Positions 16,789 through 28,064 are shown, numbered from the stretch's first letter. The stretch: 64,000 nucleotides of DNA from CALNXN01 sp942490645 (GCA_942490645.1 CALNXN010000002.1:1-64000); one strand, 5' to 3'. Notes: a model not told the origin generated them from the sequence alone. Numbers and translations: made by a program.

Positions 16789-17565
16789 ATGGATCGTGTA
16801 TTCCCCATCCCCGGCGGCCGCTTGCGCGTTACCACTCGCCGCGAGTTGTTGCCGCTGGAGCGGCTGCTCGGCTTTGCGGCGCGCGCCAATCCCAAGCGCC
16901 CGTTCCTGTTTGTATCGCGCGTTCTCGGGCGCCATGTGCCGGTGCGGCCATCTCAAATGCGCGCGTCCTATCGCATTGGCCGAGCCGCTGCCACCTACCT
17001 GGGCCGATCTGGGTGATGGGCATGGCAGAGACGGCGACCGGACTCGGCCTGGGAGTGGCCGACAGCCTTGCCTCGGACGCGCCTCGCAACGATGTGTTCG
17101 CGCAGCACACGACGCGCTTTGACGGCGACGAGCCACCGCTGTTGACCTTTGATGAAAGCCACTCGCACGCGCCGATGCATCTGGTGCAGCAGCCCGCGCC
17201 CGCGCTCCGGGCGGCGTTCGACGGCGCGCGCTCGCTGGTGATCGTCGATGACGAGGTGTCTACCGGGCGCTCGGTATCGGCGCTGGTGCGCGGCCTTCTG
17301 GCGCGCATGCCGGATGTGGACACCGTCGCATTCGTCAATCTTGTCGACTGGCTCGACAGCGAGCAGCGCGCTCGGATTGGCCGCGAATTGGCTGACCACG
17401 TCGGCTCACGGAAGCTGGAGCTGATCTGGCATAGTCTGCTTGAGGGCGCGTTCACCTTTGATAGTGACGGCCAGACCGATGGTGTGCGAGAGCTGCCGAT
17501 GAACGTCGTCCCCCACGTCGCGGCCCGCGGTGTGCGCGGTGATCTCGGGCGTACTGGCTTGCGGA
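16789..17565 (+). pseudogene. Ter-associated phosphoribosyltransferase, frameshifted and running into the junction
   Basis: The start MDRVFPIPGGRLRVTTRREL opens an N-terminal domain that ends in AAATYLG. One base is missing from a C run at about 17004, after which the frame continues as PIWVMGMAETATGLGLGVAD. The PRPP loop is clear (SLVIVDDEVSTGRSVSALV), and the C-terminal part reads NVVPHVAARGVRGDLGRTGL. These are features of the phosphoribosyltransferase that accompanies ter gene clusters and that has been proposed to make a nucleoside-like metabolite. After about 17560 no family sequence continues and alphaproteobacterial-looking sequence takes over, so the 3' end of the gene and the ATP-grasp or HAD partners usually found downstream are missing. 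The end coordinate is approximate. Confidence 0.7.
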
Positions 17566-17610
17566 TGCCTGCTCGCGGCCGGGTCGATCCTCAACGATGC
17601 CACGACATCC
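17540..17610. other. Probable chimeric or recombination junction
   Basis: Phosphoribosyltransferase coding on the left fades out within this stretch. From about 17590 a different frame reads as the interior of a DUF11 repeat protein (TTVTLTDTLTNLINNQQGAG). No inverted repeat, tRNA, integrase or insertion sequence is visible at the join. Everything to the left has gammaproteobacterial affinities, and everything to the right roseobacter affinities. Confidence 0.65.
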
Positions 17611-20600
17611 GCCACAACCGTAACGCTGACGGACACGCTGACCAACCTGATCAACAACCAGCAAGGCGCTGGCAATGGGCTTGGTGAGCATCTCGCGCCT
17701 GCCGGGTTTGCCTGTGGATCGCCCAGCATCAGGCGGCTTTGGCCGGGTTCTGGAATGTACAATCGCGAGCCTAGCCCCCTGTACCCAAAGGCGTCGATTG
17801 CCCGGTCGTCACGGTGGAAATCACGCAGTGGTAGGCAATGGAACAACAAGCTCCAGAACACGGCCGATGTCATTTCGGCCGATACGCCTGATCCTGTCCT
17901 GACCAACAATGACGACACGGTGACCTATACCGTCACCCCACGCGTGGATCTGGAACTGACCAAAGTCGGCTCTCCCGACCCGGCGACGGCTGGCCAGAAC
18001 CTGAGCTATGTTCTGACCGCGCGCAACCTTGCAAACGGGCTGAGCCGTGCGGACAACGTGATCGTCACGGATGTCTTGCCCGCTGATGTCACCTTTATTT
18101 CAGCCGTTGGATCGGCCGGACCATCTGCGTCTGGCTGCGCCACAACGCCCATCGTCGGTACGACGACCGGTGGTGGCAACAACACCATCATCTGTAACGT
18201 TGGCAACATCAACGGTGCGCAGCGCACTGTTACGGTGATCGTGCGTCCGAATAACGCAACGCGCGGCACCTCGTTGACCAATAACGCAAGCGTCGACAAT
18301 GATTTTGACGACATCAACCCGGCTAACGACACAGCATCCGCAACAATCCCGGTCCAACAACCCGCGTTTGACCTGCTGATCAACAAGACCGACACCGTCG
18401 ATCCGCTGCCGCGCGATGAGGACAGTCTATACCGTGACCGTCCGCAACCTTGGCCCCTCTGCCGCCGAAGATGTGGTGATAGAGGATCTGTTGCCGGTGG
18501 CAGGCATCAGCTACCGCTCACATACCATCGATTCAGGTGGGTCTTGCCCAACACCACCGGCGGTCGATTCCGTTGGCGGCACTCTGACCTGTACCGTTCC
18601 GCTCCTGCTGCCAAGCCAAACCGCTACGCTGCTGATCACCGCACGCGGCGTGACCAAAGGCACTGCCTTCAACAACGTCAGTGTGTCCACCCAAGACGAA
18701 ATCACGAACGGTCTGACATTCGATACGAACACTGGCAACAACGCAACCAATGAAGACACCACAGTGCGCACCCGCGCCGTTATGTGCAGGTCACATCCAA
18801 AACGGCCGTGCCACGCGACAGTCAATCTGCTGGATGACTTCAACTTTGTCATCATCGTGGAAAACCCTTCCGGGTCCGGCTTGGCCGAAGCGGATAACGT
18901 CGTGGTGACCGATAACCTGCCAACAAACATGGTGCTGACCGGTAGACCCACGATCAACGTGACCAGCGGCACGATCATCCCTGCGGCGACAATCAACACC
19001 TGTACGGGTGCAGCCGGCGACACGTCCTTTACCTGCGATCTTGGCGAATTCAGCACCGGCGGTGTGGCAGAGATCACGGTCCCGGTCGAAGTGATTGCCG
19101 AGACCGTACAAAACCAGGTCTTTACCAACACCGCATCCATCACCACGGACTCGATCGACCCGACCCCGGAAACAACAGCAATTCAGGCACCGTGACGGTT
19201 GGCTCCTCGTCGATCTCCGGCACCGCCTTCCGCGACTTCGACGACGACGCGGCCATTGACGTCGGCACAGACACAGGCGTGGACGGGGTCTTGATGACCC
19301 TGACCGGCACCGACAAGGATGGGAATGTCACTCCGCACCACCACCACCTCCGGTGGCGGTCTTTATACCTTCGATCTGCTGCCCGAGGGGAACTACACCG
19401 TCACGCGCGGCCCGATCACCGAACCTCAGTTGATAGACGGGACGAACTCCAGGCTCTGATGGTGGAACGCTGACGTCGACGACCGTCACCAGCGGCATCG
19501 TCCTGCCGGCCACGGATGCCACGGACTACCTATTTGCCGTCATTCCACAGGCAAGTGTCGGCATATCCAAACGCCTCACCCGTAGCGCCTGTGGTACAGG
19601 CCGGCGGGTCGTTCCTTGTTCCGTTCCAGCTGGTGGTCGAGAACCTGTCGCTGGAACCCCTGATCAACATCGAGGTTGCGGATGTCCTGCAGGCGGATCA
19701 CCACTCTTTGGCAACCATGTAGTGCTTGCCGCCAGCCACCGATCCGACGGCTTGCCCGGCACCTACATCGATCAGCGCGCCCACGGCGAGCAGTTGCGGT
19801 AGCTTTGTGGGCGGCTATGACGGCGCGGCCAACACCGTCTTGGCGACCGGCTTTCACTGACCCCGAGCGCAACATGTACCTCGACATCGAGCTTCGCGTT
19901 CAACCCACGGTGCCGCTGCCCACGCCGCTGCCATCGGGTGCTGTCTACGAAAACCAAGCCAGTGTTGATGCCGAAGGGCAGCTGACCGGCCAGACCTCGA
20001 CCACGAACCCTCAGCTGACGGACCTCAGCGACGATGGCGCAAATCCGGATACCGACGGTGACCGCCAGGGCAATGAGACGGGCGAGAACGACCCCACTCC
20101 GGTGCCCGCGCCCAATTTTAACCCGATGATCGCGCTGATCAAGACGGCCGACACATCGGCGCTGTCCTCTCCGCCCGTTGCCGGGGAACAAATCACCTAC
20201 AACTTCGACGTCACCAACACCGGGTCGGTCAACCTGACCAATGTGACCGTCACCGACACTGCCCGGCATCAGCATCTCAGGTGGGCCGATTGCTCTGCTG
20301 GCACCGGCGGCCACGGACACTGCGACATTCACAGCGACCTATACGCTCACGCAGGCGGACGTGGACGCAGGTCAGGTGACCAACACCGCCACAACCACGG
20401 GCACCGACCCCTTTGGCGATCCGGTCACGGATACATCCGGCACCACCAATGGTGACGATGTGCCCTTGGTCACACCGCTGGCAGATGCGCCCGCGATCAC
20501 GCTCGTCAAAACCGCAGACGCCAGTGCTGTGCAAGACCCTGCTCAGTTGGGCGACACAATCACCTACGGGTTCACCGTCACCAACACAGGCAACGTGACG

Positions 20601-23012
20601 CTCAGCAACGTGACCATTACCGACAGCCTGCCGGGCATCGTACTCAGCGGCGGACCGATTGCCACACTGGCCCCCGGTGCCACCGACAGCACGACCTTCA
20701 CGGCAACTACCAACTGGTTCAGGCAGACCTTGATGCGGGACGCGTGTCCAACACGGCCATCGTCACCGGTACGCCCCCCAGTGGCCCCGCCGTGACGGAC
20801 ACCAGCGGAACGGACCAGACGAACGATGACCCAACCGTCGTGCCGCTGTCGCAATTCCCGCAAATCGAGTTGGACAAGGAAGCGGATGACAGTGCCTTTC
20901 TTGTCGCTGACGCGGTGCCGGTGACACGATCCCTTACAGCTTTACCATCACCAACACCGGGTTGGAGACGCTGACGAATGTCACCGTGATAGATATCCTG
21001 CCGGGTCTGGTTCTGTCGGGCAATCCGATCCCGAGCCTGGCACCTGGTGCTGTCGACAGCAACATCCATCACCGGGCTTTACACAGTCACTGCGGCAGAC
21101 GTGGCCGCGGGGTTTGTGGACAACACGGCGACGGTCACAGGTAATTACACCGACGGCAACGGTGATCCGCAATCAGTGAACGACACTGACAGCGATCAGG
21201 CTGTGCTGACGCCCATCCGCGCCGTGCCGGAGGTGTTCCCGCCCTTCACCACGGATGGCGGTACAACCACGTCGATGCTGGACAGCGACACGGTGCGCAA
21301 TGTGCCCGCCACGCTGGGGAATGTGACAATCACGGTGATCGGCACGTCGGATCCCGCCGTGACGCTTGACCCGGCGACGGGGCTGATCACGCTCGCACCC
21401 GGCAATCCTGCGGGCGTCTATACGGTTGATTACCAAATATGCGACATCGCCAACCCAACCATCTGCGACACGGCGACCGAAACCGTCGTGCAGGGCGTTC
21501 TGCCCGCGATTGAGACGACCAAGACCCAAAACGTGATCGACAATGGCGATGGCGTCACCGGGGTCGGCGACACGGTAGAATACACCATCACGCTGGAAAA
21601 TACCGGCAACACCGATCTGGATAACGTCACGCTGGTGGATACGCTGACCACATTGGGCGGCACCACGCTGTCGCTGACCACTGGGCCCACGTTTGTCTCC
21701 GCAGATGCAAGCTCGCCGGAAGGTGACCTGCTGATCGGCGAGACGGCGACCTACACCGCTACATTCGTGCTGACCATTCAATCGGTGACCGAAGGTGGGC
21801 TGGAAAACACGGCTACAGGCTCGGGCACCAGCATCATTCCCCCGGTGTTCCGGGTGTGCCCACTGCGGTGACGGATGTCTCGGACGACGGCAATGACGCC
21901 GACGGCAACACCGCTGACGACCCAACGGTTCTGGTGATCTTACCGTCCCTGTCAGCGGTCGGCATCGTGTTGGAAAAAACCACGCCCTTGGGTGTCGTGA
22001 CACGCGGATCGGTGGTGCCCTACACGATCACCATACGCAACGAAAACGCAGTCGTGGGAGGCAGCTTCAACGTGGTCGATGTGCTGCCGCCGGGGTTCCT
22101 CTATCAGCCGGGCAGCGCCACACTGGATGGGGTGCCTTTTGCCGCCCTCGTGGCGGGCCGCACGATCACATGGCCCAGCGTAGCCGTGCCACCGCTGACG
22201 ACCGTAACTGCGACTGTTCAAGCGCGGGTGACAGATGGTGCCAACGCAGGCGAGCATGTGAACACCGTCTCGGTGCGCGACCCCGGCTCCAACACATTGA
22301 TCCCGCCGGTGGCCACGGCCACGGTACGCATCGCGCCCGAGGCTGTGTTTGATTGCGGCGACGTGATCGGCAAGGTCTTTGATGACCGCAACCGTGATGG
22401 CTATCAGAACGAGGTCGTGGGTGGCATCAGCGATGACGCCTATCTGGGCGGCAAGGGTAAAATTGCCCCCGCTGTCATCGCACCACCCCAGTCCGAGCCC
22501 GGCATTCCCGACGCGCGTCTGGTAGGTGTCGATGGCACCATCATTACCACCGATCAATACGGTCGCTTCCACGTGCCCTGTGCCATGCTGCCCGATGATC
22601 GCGGGTCCAACTTCATCCTCAAGCTCGACACGCGGTCCCTGCCCGCAGGCTTCCGCATGACAACCGAAAATCCCCGCGTCGTGCGCCTGACGCCGGGCAA
22701 GATGACCGAGATGAACTTTGGCGCAGCCATCACCCAAGTGGTGCGGGTTGATCTGAACGCCAATGCCTTTGCCCCTGAGCATGCGCTCAAGCCCGGGTTG
22801 GAGGCTGGCTTGGGTCAGTTGGTAACCCGCATTGCCGACACACCGGTGAACCTGCGCCTTGCCTACCACCTCTCCAAAACCGCAGACCGCGACGCACTGC
22901 GCAAGGCACGCGCGACATGCGTGCCGTTGAACGCCATATCCGTGCGCTATGGCGTGATGTGGGCCAAGTGAAACTCACGATCGAGCGGACAATCGTCCGG
23001 TCCGGTCAGTAA
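17590..23012 (+). pseudogene. Giant DUF11-repeat surface protein, 5' truncated and multiply frameshifted
   Basis: Read by switching frames, this region encodes at least ten beta-sandwich repeats of the DUF11 type, each with ITY(T/N)(F/V)(T/D)VTNTG, NVT(I/V)TD and LAPGATDS blocks. Near 19200-19320 there is one SdrD/B-like segment (SGTAFRDFDDDAAIDVG), and near 22360 another (GKVFDDRNRDGYQNEVVGG). The end, reached after a shift near 22912, is RAVERHIRALWRDVGQV. More than ten frame changes occur (for example near 17690, 17790, 18416, 19195, 19320, 19700, 20270, 20730, 21060 and 21870), while the next gene is intact for 3.6 kb. Decay or repeat-induced misassembly are both possible. The start lies beyond the junction. 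The intact form is expected to be secreted and held at the surface by the following outer-membrane protein. Confidence 0.8.
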
Positions 23013-23026
23013 AGGAGGGGCGTGTG

Positions 23027-26000
23027 ATGTTGCGTTTGCCTTTCGCCATGAACCAAACCGCCGCCCGCCGTCTGGCACTGGGCACCACGATGCTGACCTC
23101 GCTTGGGCTGGCGCAAACTGCCTTTGCCCAATCGCAGGACGACGACTGCTTTGAGGCATTGGTGCCGCAGCCTGCCGGCTGCGCGCGGTCCAATTCAGAC
23201 ATCGTCGTGCGTATGCCAACCGGTGACAACACCGAACTGGTCGACACAGCGCCGGGTGGTTCATTCGCCACCGATGGCTTCTCGATCTCGATTGACAATG
23301 AAACCATTGCAGGCGCCCCTGCCCCGATTGATCCGCGCCGCCCCGCAGATATCGCCAGCGCGCAACGCGACATTGATCTGCGGTATGACGGGCTGGATCC
23401 ACAACGGTTCCTCAACGTGGCCACCAGCGATTTGCGCGCCGCCTACCGCGCAGGCGAAACCGTTCGGTTCCGCGCCTCCGCGAACTACCCCGCCTATATC
23501 GCACGTGCCGAAGTCCGCATCATTGATCGCAGCGCGCGTGGCCGTCCGACGATCGCAACCCTGCCCGTACAGCCCAACGGCACGATCAATTGGTCTATGC
23601 CCGACGCGGGACCGGGCGAGTTGGCCTATGTCCTGCGTGTCTATGATGCCGCAGGTCGGTATGACGAGACCCAACCGCTTGAGCTGACCCGGACAGACAA
23701 CGCCTTTGACACCCATTCTACCGTGGGCGGTCCTATCGTCGCGGCGGGCGAGGGCGAAGACCGCACACGCCTGCGCAACATCCCAACGGGCGGCGGGCGC
23801 ATCACGGCCGCAGGCACCGTCGCACCCGGCGCGCAAGTCCGTGTGCTGGGCGAAGAGGTGCCTGTCGATGCCACGGGCCGATTTGTTGTCAGCCGCATCT
23901 TGCCTGCTGGCGCGCATGCGATCCCGGTCGAGGTCACGCAAGCCGGCCGGACCAGCACCATCGTGCGCGACGTGGTCATCCCGGAACGGGAATACTTTGG
24001 TGTGGGTCTGATTGATCTGACATTTGGCAAGCGGCTGGAGGATGATCTGGCCTCGGGTGACCCCGATTACGACGACACCTATTCCGAAGGCCGCCTTGCC
24101 GGCTATATCACAGGCACAACGGCACGTGGATACCGCTATACCGCCTCCGTCGACACTGGCAACGGCCCGCTTGACGAAGTGTTCCAGCGGCTTGATGAAA
24201 AAGACCCCCGCCGCGTGATCCAGCGCCTCGATCCCGATGACGTTTACCCGACATACGGCGACGACAGCTCCAGCTATGATGATGCGCCCACATCGGGCCG
24301 CGTTTACCTGCGCGTCGAGCGCAACAACACGCGCTTTACATGGGGTGACTTCAAGGCCGGGATCACCGGCACTGACCTGCTGTCCTCGACCCGGTCGCTT
24401 TACGGCGCCGAGATCCGACACCAGTCGCAAACCGTGATGGCCAACGGCCAATCGCGCGTCAACGTCACCGCCTATGCCGCCTCCCCTGACACGCTGCCGC
24501 AACGCGATGTGCTGCGCGGCTCCGGTGGCTCGGTCTATTTCCTGACCCGTCAAGACATCAACGGCGGTTCCGAAACGCTGGCCGTTCAGGTCGTGGATCC
24601 GGTCACGGGTCGTGTCGTGTCCAGCCGCACGCTGGTGGAAGGTGTCGATTACGAGATCGACTACATTCAGGGCGTTGTCATCCTTGCGCAATCGCTGGGC
24701 TCCTCCACCTCCGGCTCCAGCCTGATTTCATCCGGTACGGCAGGTGATTTCGACGTCAATCTGGTGGCGCAGTACGAATATACGCCCACCGCTGGCACGC
24801 TCGATGGCGCCTCCGTTGGTGGACGGGCCGAGGTTTGGGCAACAGACCAGTTACGGTTTGGCGTCACGGTCATGCGTGAAAACACCGGCCCTGCCGATCA
24901 GGAAATGAAAAGCGCCGATGTCCGCTACGAATTTGGCACCAGCAGCTTTGTCGAGGCCGAGATCGCTGAGACCGAAGGCCCCGGCTTTGGCACCAGCTTT
25001 TCCTCGGATGGTGGTCTGACGATCAATTCCTCCGGTCCCGTGGCGGCAGGCCCCGCGCGCGCCTACCGCATTGACGCCAACCTCGATCTGCAAGACCTCG
25101 GTTTGGGCACCACGGGGTATGTGGGCCTCTACTATGACCGCAAGGAAAACGGCTTTTCAACACTGACGCAAAACATCACCGAAGATCAGACGCTTTGGGG
25201 GTTGAACGCAACTGTTGATCTGTCCGAACAACTCGCACTTGGCGTCGATTTCGAAGATTTCGACAAAGCGGGCGGCGACAAGCGCACAGAAGCCGAAGTG
25301 CGCCTGAAATACACGATCAGCGACACATGGTCCGTCGAAGGCGGTCTGGCCTATCTTGACCAAATCCAGGCTGCAACCCCTGCCAATACGGGCAAGCGCA
25401 CGGATGTTGGTCTGCGCCTGAACTACCAAGCAACCGAGGATCGGTTGTATTACGTATTTGGCCAAGGCACGATCAACCGCTCAGGCGGCATCGCAGCCAA
25501 CAACCGCCTTGGCGTAGGTTTTGACACCCGCCTGAGCGAAAAGCTTACCGTGGCGGGGCAAGTCTCGGACGGCAATGCAGGCTTTGGCGCGCGCTTGAAA
25601 TTGGGATACTCGCCCACCGAAGACAATGAGATTTACCTCGGTTATACGCTTGATCCGACACGCACGGGCCTGTCGTCGACCTCCCTGCTGGGCGAGGCTG
25701 CCGAGGAAGAAATCACCATCGGCGCGCGGTACAAGGTTTCCGAAACCGTCAAGGTCTACGGTGAAAACAATTGGGATCTCTTTGGATCGCGCCGGTCGCT
25801 GACACGCGCCTATGGCGTGAATTACACGCCAACGTCCCAATGGACCCTATCAGGCGCCATCGAAAGCGGTGTCGTGCGTGATCCCGTTGCCGGAAACTTT
25901 GACCGCGATGCGATTTCCTTTGGCGCAGCCTATGCCTTTGAAGACCAACGCGACGCCCGCATCCGCCTCGAATACCGCACCGAAGATGGCACAGGCGTCA

Positions 26001-26644
26001 CCCAAGACCGCGATACATGGGCCCTCTCCGCAGGCTATTCGCACAAAGTCGACCGCGACTGGCGCCTGCTCTTCAACCTCGATGCGCTCTTCTCTGACAG
26101 CGATCAATCATCGTTCCGGGATGGCGAATACGTCGAGGCAAGCCTCGGCTATGCCTACCGCCCTGTCGACAATGAGCGCCTGAACCTGCTGTTCCGCTAC
26201 ACCTACTTGCAAGATCTGCCCGGCGTGGATCAGGTAACGGTCAACGGCTCAACTGACGGCCCGCAACAACGCAGCCACGTCATTTCTATCGACGCGATCT
26301 ACGATCTGACACCAAAACTGTCGATTGGTGGGAAGTATGGCTACCGACTGTCCAAAATCGCTCCGCGCGGGACAAATACATTTACCGACAACGCCGCTCA
26401 TCTCGCAATCCTGCGCGCCGACTGGCACGTCGTGCACAAATGGGACATTCTGGCAGAAGCGCGCATCCTCAAATCCACAGATACGGACATCACCGAAACT
26501 GGCGCACTGCTTGGAGTGTACCGCCACTTTGGCAACAACGCCAAAGTGGGGCTGGGCTATGAGTGGGGTCGCGTGTCTGATGATCTGACCAACCTCGACT
26601 ACGACGGGCGTGGAATATTCCTGAACATTATCGCTAAGTTCTGA
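23027..26644 (+). CDS. Large outer-membrane beta-barrel protein with Ig-like N-terminal domains
   Basis: This protein of about 1205 residues starts at the ATG at 23027, behind AAAGGAGG at 23011-23018. A signal peptide ends near AQTAFAQS. The next 300 residues are beta-rich Ig/carboxypeptidase-like modules (GETVRFRASANYPAYI; GRITAAGTVAPGAQVRVLG). From about residue 320 onward there are alternating amphipathic strands with repeated aromatic and charged residues, typical of a porin-like barrel. The C-terminal residue is Phe (NIIAKF), the usual BAM-recognised ending. It follows the DUF11 gene by 14 bases, so the two form a unit. Similar DUF11 plus barrel pairs occur in Rhodobacterales, but I know of no established function; surface display or adhesion is a guess. 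Confidence 0.8.
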   Translation: MLRLPFAMNQTAARRLALGTTMLTSLGLAQTAFAQSQDDDCFEALVPQPAGCARSNSDIVVRMPTGDNTELVDTAPGGSFATDGFSISIDNETIAGAPAPIDPRRPADIASAQRDIDLRYDGLDPQRFLNVATSDLRAAYRAGETVRFRASANYPAYIARAEVRIIDRSARGRPTIATLPVQPNGTINWSMPDAGPGELAYVLRVYDAAGRYDETQPLELTRTDNAFDTHSTVGGPIVAAGEGEDRTRLRNIPTGGGRITAAGTVAPGAQVRVLGEEVPVDATGRFVVSRILPAGAHAIPVEVTQAGRTSTIVRDVVIPEREYFGVGLIDLTFGKRLEDDLASGDPDYDDTYSEGRLAGYITGTTARGYRYTASVDTGNGPLDEVFQRLDEKDPRRVIQRLDPDDVYPTYGDDSSSYDDAPTSGRVYLRVERNNTRFTWGDFKAGITGTDLLSSTRSLYGAEIRHQSQTVMANGQSRVNVTAYAASPDTLPQRDVLRGSGGSVYFLTRQDINGGSETLAVQVVDPVTGRVVSSRTLVEGVDYEIDYIQGVVILAQSLGSSTSGSSLISSGTAGDFDVNLVAQYEYTPTAGTLDGASVGGRAEVWATDQLRFGVTVMRENTGPADQEMKSADVRYEFGTSSFVEAEIAETEGPGFGTSFSSDGGLTINSSGPVAAGPARAYRIDANLDLQDLGLGTTGYVGLYYDRKENGFSTLTQNITEDQTLWGLNATVDLSEQLALGVDFEDFDKAGGDKRTEAEVRLKYTISDTWSVEGGLAYLDQIQAATPANTGKRTDVGLRLNYQATEDRLYYVFGQGTINRSGGIAANNRLGVGFDTRLSEKLTVAGQVSDGNAGFGARLKLGYSPTEDNEIYLGYTLDPTRTGLSSTSLLGEAAEEEITIGARYKVSETVKVYGENNWDLFGSRRSLTRAYGVNYTPTSQWTLSGAIESGVVRDPVAGNFDRDAISFGAAYAFEDQRDARIRLEYRTEDGTGVTQDRDTWALSAGYSHKVDRDWRLLFNLDALFSDSDQSSFRDGEYVEASLGYAYRPVDNERLNLLFRYTYLQDLPGVDQVTVNGSTDGPQQRSHVISIDAIYDLTPKLSIGGKYGYRLSKIAPRGTNTFTDNAAHLAILRADWHVVHKWDILAEARILKSTDTDITETGALLGVYRHFGNNAKVGLGYEWGRVSDDLTNLDYDGRGIFLNIIAKF

Positions 26645-27149
26645 TCGTTCGATGGATCCCTGAAACGGGGGCTCTGCCTCCGCTCTTTTGCATAGGGATG
26701 CAAAGCACCTTCAATCCATGTAAATTGGCAAAGTGTTTCGGAAAAAAGAACCTCTTCGCCACCGGTCTTTCAATCCACGACATCCACCTTAACATGCTTA
26801 CCGGCACCGTTTGCGAAACACTTGTCGGTTTCTGAGACGCTGTGCAGTTGGTTTTTGACCGCTCTAGAGCGGATAATCCAGACAACAGGCATACTTGCTT
26901 TACGTCCGAGGATTGGCGGTTTGTTGTCATCTTCCGTTGTGAAACGCGCGGGTCTCCCATCGCCCCGCACTCAGGGAAGTGGCTACGCTTGATGGATCTG
27001 CGTTTCCGGTCAACCCGCGAATGTACCGCCAACGGCCTGAAACGCTTTCTGATGGCGGCTCTTCGCCGCCTCTGAGGTCAACAAGAGACTTGCATCTGTG
27101 AGCAGACTCACCTCATATTCACTAAATGGAATGGGTTGGGAGGTCGACA
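26645..27149. other. Intergenic gap between the barrel protein and the sox-linked genes
   Basis: No supported gene lies here. Short frames on both strands have no known domain. A perfect 14-base palindrome, CCGCTCTAGAGCGG, lies at 26859-26872 and could be an operator or a chance site. I see no clear intrinsic terminator for the barrel gene. The last 100 bases presumably contain the promoter of the Tat-exported hydrolase gene at 27150. Confidence 0.45.
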
Positions 27150-28064
27150 GTGCTGAATCGTAGGGAGGTTTTGGGTGGCATAGGTGGCTGCAGCGTTTTG
27201 GGGATCGCGTCGCCAGCGATTGCTGCGTCGACACTGTCTTTAGGTCCGGTCAACATCACCAGCCTGAGCGATGGCAATCTGGTACTGCCGGGTGCCTTTT
27301 TCTTCGACGGTCTGCCGCAGAATGAAGTTGCTGCGATCCTGGCACAGCACGGGTTGACGCAGGATCAGCTGCAACCGCCGTGCAATCTCACTCTGATGCG
27401 GGACGGCACGAACACAGTGCTCTTTGATGCTGGCTCAGGGGCCAATTTCATGCCAAGCGCCGGTGTGCTTCTTGAAAGCCTCGATGCCATTGGTGTCGCC
27501 GCCGATGACATCACCCATGTGGTCTTTACCCATGCTCACCCAGACCATTTGTGGGGCGTTCTGGATGATTTTGATGATCTTGTATTCGCAAATGCCACCT
27601 ACATGATCGGTCAGACCGAATGGGACTACTGGCGCGACCCCAACACCGTGTCCACCATCGGCGAGGCGCGCGCGTCCTTTGCCGTGGGCGCGGCGCGCAG
27701 GCTTGAAGCGCTTGAGGACGTAATCCAGTTTTTCAAAGACGGTGACGAAGTCCTGCCTGGCGTGATGGCTCATGGCACATTCGGTCACACACCCGGTCAT
27801 ATGTCATTCGAGGTGCGTGCGGGAAGTGAGGCCATGCTGATTGGCGGCGACGCCATCGGTAATCATCACGTGGCGTTTGCCCGCCCCGATTGGCCCGGTG
27901 GCGCGGATCAGGACCCCGAACGGGCGGCGCAAACGCGCCTGCGCCTTCTGGACATGCTCGCGCAGGATAAGATGGCGCTTATGGGCTTTCACCTGCCCCA
28001 TGGTGGGCTGGGGCGGGTGGCGCGCAAGGATGGCGCCTATCAATTCATAGCGGAGGATGCATGA
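27150..28064 (+). CDS. Tat-exported metallo-beta-lactamase-fold hydrolase (sox-linked)
   Basis: I prefer the GTG at 27150, which gives MLNRREVLGGIGGCSVLGIA, a twin-arginine signal, over the in-frame ATG 24 bases earlier. The mature protein of about 270 residues has a full metal-binding set: VVFTHAHPDHLWG (HxHxDH), FGHTPGHMSF, GGDAIGNHH and a C-terminal MGFHLPHGG. It therefore should bind two zinc ions and hydrolyse a thioester, persulfide or similar substrate in the periplasm. The stop codon overlaps the next start (ATGA), so it is translationally coupled to the SoxH-like gene. Proteins of this fold recur in sox regions, but a precise substrate is unknown. Confidence 0.8.
   Translation: MLNRREVLGGIGGCSVLGIASPAIAASTLSLGPVNITSLSDGNLVLPGAFFFDGLPQNEVAAILAQHGLTQDQLQPPCNLTLMRDGTNTVLFDAGSGANFMPSAGVLLESLDAIGVAADDITHVVFTHAHPDHLWGVLDDFDDLVFANATYMIGQTEWDYWRDPNTVSTIGEARASFAVGAARRLEALEDVIQFFKDGDEVLPGVMAHGTFGHTPGHMSFEVRAGSEAMLIGGDAIGNHHVAFARPDWPGGADQDPERAAQTRLRLLDMLAQDKMALMGFHLPHGGLGRVARKDGAYQFIAEDA

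Noticed and set aside
17590..23012. Programmed frameshifting in the DUF11 gene
   Set aside because: The shifts are too many, occur in both directions and lack a common slippery sequence or stimulator, so decay or sequence error is preferred.
17530..23012. Horizontal transfer of a sox island into a gammaproteobacterium
   Set aside because: No integrase, tRNA, flanking repeats or insertion sequences mark the join, and both genes at the boundary are broken; a chimeric assembly is simpler, though not proven.
23261..24691. A 476-codon open frame on the minus strand
   Set aside because: It is antisense to the barrel protein gene, with low-complexity His/Asp-rich translation and no start signals.
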